Source of the DNA: an uncultured Clostridia bacterium
Lineage (GTDB): Bacteria; Bacillota; Clostridia; Christensenellales; CASEPJ01
DNA length: 18,020 bases
Assembly (NCBI GenBank): GCA_949289715.1
Contig: CASEPJ010000149.1
Coordinates: forward strand, 1 to 18,020
Direction: 5' to 3'
Position numbers and translations under genes: made by a program. A model generated the notes under the pieces. It worked only from the letters and a program-made list of their open reading frames with translations. It ran no database searches and was not told the origin of the DNA. Shown here piece after piece: positions 13,813 to 18,020 of the stretch (position 1 is the first letter of the stretch; every line of letters starts with the position of its first letter).

Positions 13813-13842
13813 GAATATAAATGCAGTCTTTTTACATACTAA
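13813..13842 (+). promoter_or_regulatory. Candidate sigma-E-type promoter of the ytfI-like gene
   Basis: GAATATA (13813-13819) and CATACTAA (13835-13842), 15 bases apart, fit the sigma-E pattern. The block TATnnATGCnGT then TTACATA is shared with the yabP promoter region (3644-3669). The predicted start falls near 13849, at the ATG at 13850. Confidence 0.45.
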
Positions 13843-13849
13843 AAAAGAA

Positions 13850-14374
13850 ATGGAAAATTATACCGCATTATTATGGATTGCAATATCGGTAATATTTTTA
13901 TCCTTATTGCTATTTATAAGAATAAAAATAAACATAGCAATTTATGCCGATGTTTTAAACGTTTGTTTATGTGCCGACTTGAAAATTTATAATATAAGAA
14001 TTTTAAGCGGCAAATTGATAATGCAAGACGATAAATTTTTTATATTGACGAATAAAGAGAAAATGGTCAGCGTGGACAAACTTTTAATTGAAAAAGGTAA
14101 AAAATCGACGGGTTTAATCGGTGCCGTAAAATTAAAGGAATGTAATGTTTATTCGGAATCGGGCAGTATAAACAATATGCTGGCATTGGCTTATTGGGGT
14201 GCTTCTTTAAACATCGTTTCGGGCATATTAAGTTCATGCGGCTCAAAAATCCATTTATTTAATTCCTGTACATTCGGAGCAAACAAAAGTGATATTTTAA
14301 CGGAAATAAAAAGCACAACTTCATTGTTCGATATTTTAGTTACTTTTTTTAAAGTTAAAAAAAAGTATGAATAA
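13850..14374 (+). CDS. YtfI-like membrane protein (DUF2953-like)
   Basis: This 174-residue protein has one strong N-terminal membrane helix (about residues 5-24, TALLWIAISVIFLSLLLFIR), then a mainly beta domain (about 27-90), and an ending with a second hydrophobic stretch (about 118-135). The start, ending in IRIKINIAIYADVLNVCLCADLKIYNIRI, fits the DUF2953 pattern, in which strands of the same kind follow a membrane helix. The next gene is ytfJ; in Bacillus ytfI (DUF2953) and ytfJ are adjacent, which is the main reason for the name. There is no clear ribosome binding site (AAAAAAGAA before the ATG). A sporulation role is likely by context, not proven. The 123-base gap to ytfJ holds only AT-rich sequence. 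Confidence 0.65.
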   Translation: MENYTALLWIAISVIFLSLLLFIRIKINIAIYADVLNVCLCADLKIYNIRILSGKLIMQDDKFFILTNKEKMVSVDKLLIEKGKKSTGLIGAVKLKECNVYSESGSINNMLALAYWGASLNIVSGILSSCGSKIHLFNSCTFGANKSDILTEIKSTTSLFDILVTFFKVKKKYE

Positions 14375-14497
14375 ACTTGTAATTTTAATCAATTTGAATA
14401 ATTAATAAATATTTCTACAAATTAATTAACGAGAGTTTTATTGAAAATTTAAATTATCATAATCAATATTTATTCAAAAATTTAAAAGGAGAATAAA

Positions 14498-14860
14498 ATG
14501 AATACAACTTCTACCGAAAATAAAATTGAACAAATAATGTCGGTTGCCATGGATAAAATAAAAGTTTTGGCGGATGTAAATACTGTAGTGGGAACACCTT
14601 TTACCGTACTGGACGGAACGACTCTCATTCCTCTCTCGAAAGTTACAATGGGTTTTTTGGCGGGCGGCGGAGAAACCAAAGCGCAAAAAAAAGCCGAACC
14701 GCCTTTAGCGGGTGGCAGCGGAGGAGGAATCTCCATAAATCCTATCGGTTTTTTGGTAAAACAAGGCGACGATATAAAAATAGTCAATATCGAAGATACC
14801 TCCCCATACGGAAAATTATTTGATATTTTACCCAAAATTATAAAGGACATTTCGCATTAA
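14498..14860 (+). CDS. ytfJ: Spore protein YtfJ (GerW family)
   Basis: YtfJ/GerW is a forespore protein needed for proper spore germination in Bacillus. This copy has 120 residues. It shows the family features: a helical start (STENKIEQIMSVAMDKIKVLADVNTVVGTP), the beta segment DGTTLIPLSKVTMGFLAGGG (39-58), a Gly-rich region GGSGGGISINPIGFLV, and a C-terminal helix (LFDILPKIIKDISH). AAAAGGAGA (14484-14492) lies six bases before the ATG. It follows the ytfI-like gene, as in Bacillus, and its stop is one base before the start of the carboxypeptidase gene, so those two are tightly coupled. Confidence 0.92.
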   Translation: MNTTSTENKIEQIMSVAMDKIKVLADVNTVVGTPFTVLDGTTLIPLSKVTMGFLAGGGETKAQKKAEPPLAGGSGGGISINPIGFLVKQGDDIKIVNIEDTSPYGKLFDILPKIIKDISH

Positions 14861-14861
14861 T

Positions 14862-16019
14862 ATGAAAAGAAAAATTTTATTATTTGTTTTATTATCGGTT
14901 TTTACGGTAATTATTGCTGTTAATTCATTGACCGATATTTCATTTGCCGAAAACACAACAAAACAGTTTTCGGTCAATGCAGGCGGTGCGTGTGTTATGG
15001 AAGTTAATTCAAACAGAGAACTTTATTCTTACCAGAGTAATAAAAAACTACCTATGGCATCCACAACCAAAATTATGACGGCACTTGTAGCATTGGAAAA
15101 TTGTGATTTAGACAGTGAATTTATCGTCAATTCTAAAGCGGTAGGAGTTGAAGGAAGTTCTATCTATTTGAAAAAAGGCGAAACGGTTACAATGAGAGGT
15201 TTGCTTTACGGACTTATGTTAATGTCCGGTAACGATGCCGCCGAAGCCATAGCTTATAATGTTGCCGGTTCCATAGATGCATTTGTGGACTTGATGAATG
15301 AAAGAGCAAACAAAATCGGCGCTTTGAATACCCATTTTGTTAATCCTCATGGATTGCATGACGAAAATCATTATACCACTGCATTTGATTTGTGTAAAAT
15401 TGCTTGCGAAGCTTTAAAAAACGATGAATTTAAAAAAATCGTTTCTACTAAAAATTATACGATGCAAGGCATAAATAACAATAATGTGGAAGGTGTAACC
15501 AGATATTTTCATAACAAAAATAAAATGCTTACACAATATGAAGGTGCAAACGGCGTAAAAACGGGATACACCAAAGTTGCCGGCAGATGTCTCGTTACTT
15601 CGGCCGACAGGAACGGTATGCAGCTTGTTTCGGTCGTTTTGAATTGTCCCGATATGTGGAATGTTTCGGCAGATATAATGGATTATGCTTTTAATAATTA
15701 TACTTATACGGATATTTTAAAAGCTTATAATTATTTTACGGATATTCCTGTAACGGGTGGTAAAAAACAGTATGTTAAAGTTTTATCGATAGATCACGTG
15801 TATTATCCGCTAAGCAGCGAAGAGCAAAATTTAACTAAATGCGAAATCGATATTGTTCAAGTTTTGCAAGCTCCTGTTGAAAAAAACGTTAAAGTAGGCG
15901 AAGTTAAAGTTTTTTTTAACGGAGATTTAATAGCAAAAAGAGATATTTTGACAATTGACGATACAGCTAAAAAAACTTTATTCGATAAAATAAGTGATTT
16001 TTTCGACCGACTTTTTTAG
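14862..16019 (+). CDS. D-alanyl-D-alanine carboxypeptidase (DacF-like)
   Basis: This penicillin-binding enzyme of the S11 family removes the terminal D-alanine of peptidoglycan stem peptides and so limits cross-linking. In spore formers, DacF and DacB tune cross-linking of the spore cortex; the link to ytfJ suggests such a role here. It has 385 residues, with a signal peptide (1-29, ending SFA before ENTT). The active-site motifs are in order: STTK (67-70, nucleophile Ser67), SGN (122-124) and KTG (233-235). The C-terminal beta domain (about 275-385) carries DITPVTGGKKQ-like strands and ends in a basic, amphipathic tail (DKISDFFDRLF) suited to membrane binding. Its stop codon is inside the terminator at 16006-16030. 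Confidence 0.93.
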   Translation: MKRKILLFVLLSVFTVIIAVNSLTDISFAENTTKQFSVNAGGACVMEVNSNRELYSYQSNKKLPMASTTKIMTALVALENCDLDSEFIVNSKAVGVEGSSIYLKKGETVTMRGLLYGLMLMSGNDAAEAIAYNVAGSIDAFVDLMNERANKIGALNTHFVNPHGLHDENHYTTAFDLCKIACEALKNDEFKKIVSTKNYTMQGINNNNVEGVTRYFHNKNKMLTQYEGANGVKTGYTKVAGRCLVTSADRNGMQLVSVVLNCPDMWNVSADIMDYAFNNYTYTDILKAYNYFTDIPVTGGKKQYVKVLSIDHVYYPLSSEEQNLTKCEIDIVQVLQAPVEKNVKVGEVKVFFNGDLIAKRDILTIDDTAKKTLFDKISDFFDRLF

Positions 16020-16030
16020 TCGGTTTTTTT
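16006..16030 (+). terminator. Terminator overlapping the carboxypeptidase stop codon
   Basis: ACCGACT (16006-16012) pairs with AGTCGGT (16018-16024) around a five-base T loop, followed by a T-run to 16030. The TAG stop (16017-16019) lies in the loop and right arm. Confidence 0.92.
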
Positions 16031-16234
16031 AATTTTTATAATATTGTTGTTCTATAATAATGTTATTTAATAGTAAAAAAATTTTATAAATTAAATAGGC
16101 AAAACACCACTTTAATATAATTTAGAAATATGAGGTTTATTTAACCGTATCATTTAATTTTAAAAAAGGATTGAATAATAAAAAATATAGACGATTGAAT
16201 TGTCATTTGAAAAAATAGATAAAAAATAATTAAT

Positions 16235-16338
16235 ATAAAAACAAAATTCAATAAAATATAAATTGAAATAAAATGTTAAATGAAAAGAAGCAAAATTAAT
16301 TTTGAATTAAATTTTAAGGAAAATAATTTTGTTTTTAT
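16235..16338. repeat. 14-base perfect inverted repeat in the spacer before sua5
   Basis: ATAAAAACAAAATT (16235-16248) and AATTTTGTTTTTAT (16325-16338) are perfect inverted copies, 76 bases apart, enclosing the palindrome CAAAATTAATTTTG (16291-16304). The rest of the 16031-16362 spacer has no gene or other signal that I can see. Confidence 0.5.
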
Positions 16339-16362
16339 TAGATTTATTAATTTTTTTTATGC

Positions 16363-16391
16363 TTTACAATTTTTAATAATAGTGGTAAAAT
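16363..16391 (+). promoter_or_regulatory. Extended -10 promoter of sua5-ywlE
   Basis: TTTACA (16363-16368), a 17-base spacer ending TGg, and TAAAAT (16386-16391). The predicted start, seven bases later, is the A of the sua5 ATG at 16398, so the mRNA is probably leaderless. Confidence 0.7.
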
Positions 16392-16397
16392 AAACAT

Positions 16398-17381
16398 ATG
16401 ATAACCGAAATTTTAAAACCAAGAAAAGAAAATTTAATAAAAGCGGCAAAGACAATAACTAATGGAGGCATTGTATGTTTTCCCACCGAAACGGTTTATG
16501 GATTGGGAGGTTCCGCATATGATTCAAAAGCCGTGTCGAATATTTTTATTGCCAAGGGCAGACCTAACGATAATCCTCTGATTGTGCATATAGGGGATAA
16601 AAAAGATGTTAAGTCTGTTGCTGCAGAAATACCCAAAAAAGCCGCTATATTAATAGATAAATTTTGGCCTGCACCTTTAACTATGATTCTTCCGAAAAAT
16701 AAATCTATAGTTTCGGAAGTTACCGGCGGATTGGATACCGTCGGAGTGAGAATGCCAGCCCATGAAATTGCATGTGAGTTTTTTAAATTGTGTAAAGTAC
16801 CCGTAGTAGGACCGAGCGCCAATACTTCAACCAGACCAAGTCCTACATCGGCAGAGCATGTATATGCCGATATGAACGGTAAAATACCTTTTATAATAGA
16901 CGGCGGAAATTGTTTGATTGGTATCGAATCCACCGTAATAGATATGACGCAGGAAATTCCGGTCATATACCGTCCCGGGTTTATAACTCCCGAAGATTTG
17001 GAACCTCTAATAGGAGATACGGTTTATTGCAGTAAAATATCCGACGGAAGAGTTGCCTCTCCCGGAATGAAATACAGGCATTACGCCCCGTTATGCGATA
17101 TGATTTTGGCTCCTGCAAACGAATTGGCTGCTGTAGCCGAAGAGAGGAGAAAAAAAGGTTTAAATGTCGTAGTATTGGCAAAAAGGGGGGTTGTAAGTTC
17201 ATCTCCGTCTTTTCAAATATACGATATGGGTGCGGATAATATCAGCTATGCCTCCAATTTATATAAGGCTTTCAGAGAATGTGAAAAAAAATACGATTTA
17301 ATTATTGCCCAATCGGTGGAAGAAGAGGGCGTAGGAAGAGCTTTGATGAACAGATTGAAAAAGGCGGCTGCCGTAATTTAA
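16398..17381 (+). CDS. sua5: L-threonylcarbamoyladenylate synthase (Sua5 type)
   Basis: Sua5/YwlC makes threonylcarbamoyl-AMP from threonine, bicarbonate and ATP, the first step of the universal t6A37 modification of ANN-reading tRNAs. It has 327 residues, the long two-domain form: an YrdC domain (about 10-200) and a C-terminal Sua5 domain (about 225-327), separated by a linker with PGMKYRHYAPLC (about 222-233). Motifs include CFPTETVYGLGG (27-38), FIAKGRPNDNPLIVHI (50-65) and GPSANTSTRPSPT. The ATG is seven bases after a good -10 element and has no ribosome binding site. The next gene is ywlE, 13 bases later, the same pairing as ywlC and ywlE of Bacillus. Confidence 0.95.
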   Translation: MITEILKPRKENLIKAAKTITNGGIVCFPTETVYGLGGSAYDSKAVSNIFIAKGRPNDNPLIVHIGDKKDVKSVAAEIPKKAAILIDKFWPAPLTMILPKNKSIVSEVTGGLDTVGVRMPAHEIACEFFKLCKVPVVGPSANTSTRPSPTSAEHVYADMNGKIPFIIDGGNCLIGIESTVIDMTQEIPVIYRPGFITPEDLEPLIGDTVYCSKISDGRVASPGMKYRHYAPLCDMILAPANELAAVAEERRKKGLNVVVLAKRGVVSSSPSFQIYDMGADNISYASNLYKAFRECEKKYDLIIAQSVEEEGVGRALMNRLKKAAAVI

Positions 17382-17394
17382 TAAAGGTGAATAT

Positions 17395-17844
17395 ATGAAA
17401 ATTCTTTTTGTATGCACAGGTAATACTTGCCGTTCTCCTATGGCGGAATATATTGCAAAAGCAATGCTTAAGGAGGAAAATATAGAAGACGTTAAGGTTT
17501 TTTCCGCTGGTTTAGCAGTTAATGAAGGGGATGTTATTGCAAAAAACGCCGTTACGGCTTTAAAAACTTTAGGTATTAAAGCAGGTAAAAGAAAAGCTAA
17601 ACAATTAACGGAAAAACTTTTAAATTCCTGCGATTTGGTTCTGACAATGACTCTTTCCCATAAAAAGGCTTTATCTTCTTATAAAAATGTTTTTACTTTG
17701 GGTGAATATGCGGGAGGATACGGCGATTTGCCCGACCCTTATTTGTCGGACGAGCAAGTTTATATTTATACTGCAAAACTTATATCCGTTATGGTCGCTA
17801 AAGCATTGGAAAGATTTTTAAAAGAAAAAGGTTTAATAAAATAA
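17395..17844 (+). CDS. ywlE: Low-molecular-weight phosphatase, protein arginine phosphatase type (YwlE)
   Basis: This is a 149-residue phosphatase of the LMW-PTP fold. The P-loop CTGNTCRSP (residues 7-15) gives the nucleophile Cys7, and Thr11 in that loop is the residue that makes Bacillus YwlE specific for phosphoarginine, where most tyrosine phosphatases have Ile or Leu. The general acid Asp114 is in DLPDPY. It is therefore likely to remove phosphoarginine marks made by McsB on proteins meant for ClpCP degradation; McsB itself is not in the window. AAAGGTGA (17383-17390) lies close before the ATG, and it is transcribed with sua5. No clear hairpin terminator follows. Confidence 0.9.
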   Translation: MKILFVCTGNTCRSPMAEYIAKAMLKEENIEDVKVFSAGLAVNEGDVIAKNAVTALKTLGIKAGKRKAKQLTEKLLNSCDLVLTMTLSHKKALSSYKNVFTLGEYAGGYGDLPDPYLSDEQVYIYTAKLISVMVAKALERFLKEKGLIK

Positions 17845-17882
17845 TTAATAAATAAATTTTAATCGATAGGTAAAGGGGAAAT

Positions 17883-17926
17883 CTTGTTTTTTTTATAATT
17901 AAATTTATACTTGTTTTTTATAATTA
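17883..17926 (+). repeat. Direct repeat of CTTGTTTTTT-ATAATTA downstream of ywlE
   Basis: CTTGTTTTTTTTATAATTA (17883-17901) and CTTGTTTTTTATAATTA (17910-17926) differ by two T's. Each contains promoter-like TTGTTT and is near a TATACT (17906-17911 and 17925-17930). They may be promoter parts of the next gene, beyond the window. Confidence 0.4.
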
Positions 17927-18020
17927 TACTATTATTAATGTTTAATTTATAAAAGTTATAAGGATAAGTATTTTTTGTTTGCGGTAATCAGCAAATATTA
18001 TATTTGATTAATTTTAATTT

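Noticed and set aside
14482..14850. Long reverse-strand reading frame over ytfJ
   Set aside because: It is a shadow of ytfJ; the forward strand has the ribosome binding site and all the YtfJ features.
17940..18020. Possible start of a next gene after AAGGAT near 17960
   Set aside because: The best frame (TTG near 17975) stops after about ten codons, so no gene start can be supported.

Overview
The window is strongly AT-rich, almost fully coding, and carries mostly chromosomal housekeeping and sporulation genes. It most likely comes from an endospore-forming, low-GC Bacillota of the class Clostridia. The evidence is the sporulation genes yabP, yabQ, ytfI-like, ytfJ and a DacF-like carboxypeptidase, together with divIC, the ricT/tmk/holB cluster, a clostridial-type 2[4Fe-4S] ferredoxin, and gene orders known from Bacillus and Clostridium. 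No phage, insertion sequence, CRISPR array, rRNA or tRNA was seen. The intergenic spacers are very AT-rich.

Layout. (1) 1-1444: the 3' end of prmC followed directly by prfA, i.e. release factor 1 and the methyltransferase that modifies its GGQ motif. (2) 1658-3486: a small unknown reverse-strand gene and a divergent forward-strand lipoprotein gene. (3) 3642-4553: the yabP-yabQ-divIC cluster, with a sigma-E-like promoter at its head and a consensus vegetative promoter for divIC inside yabQ. (4) 4652-5503: a Ppx/GppA-family phosphatase gene with a TTG start. (5) 5577-6751, reverse strand: ung, and a 54-residue Cys-rich DUF1540-type gene that lies antisense to a longer spurious reading frame. 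(6) 7056-11614: a tightly overlapping operon of an unknown membrane-anchored protein, a YaaO-type PLP decarboxylase, tmk, holB and ricT. This is a shortened version of the Bacillus yaaO-tmk-yaaQ-yaaR-holB-yaaT cluster. (7) 11819-13633: a ferredoxin gene with its own promoter and terminator, then trmN6-like and rsmI (Bacillus yabB-yabC). (8) 13850-16019: ytfI-like, ytfJ and dacF, a sporulation and cell-wall group. (9) 16398-17844: sua5 (tRNA t6A synthesis) and ywlE (protein arginine phosphatase).

How it works together. The genes serve translation termination (prmC, prfA), tRNA and rRNA modification (sua5, trmN6, rsmI), nucleotide supply and replication (tmk, holB), DNA repair (ung), division (divIC), RNA processing (ricT) and spore formation.

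I did not find a convincing new multi-gene system. The most interesting signals are regulatory. Two operons (heads at 7056 and 16398) have near-consensus extended -10 promoters whose predicted start site falls on the ATG, implying leaderless mRNAs. A TATnnATGCnGT...TTACATA block is shared upstream of yabP and ytfI, as expected of a sigma-E-type promoter pair. A sigma-A promoter inside yabQ would separate divIC from sporulation control. A GC-rich hairpin lies in the lipoprotein leader.
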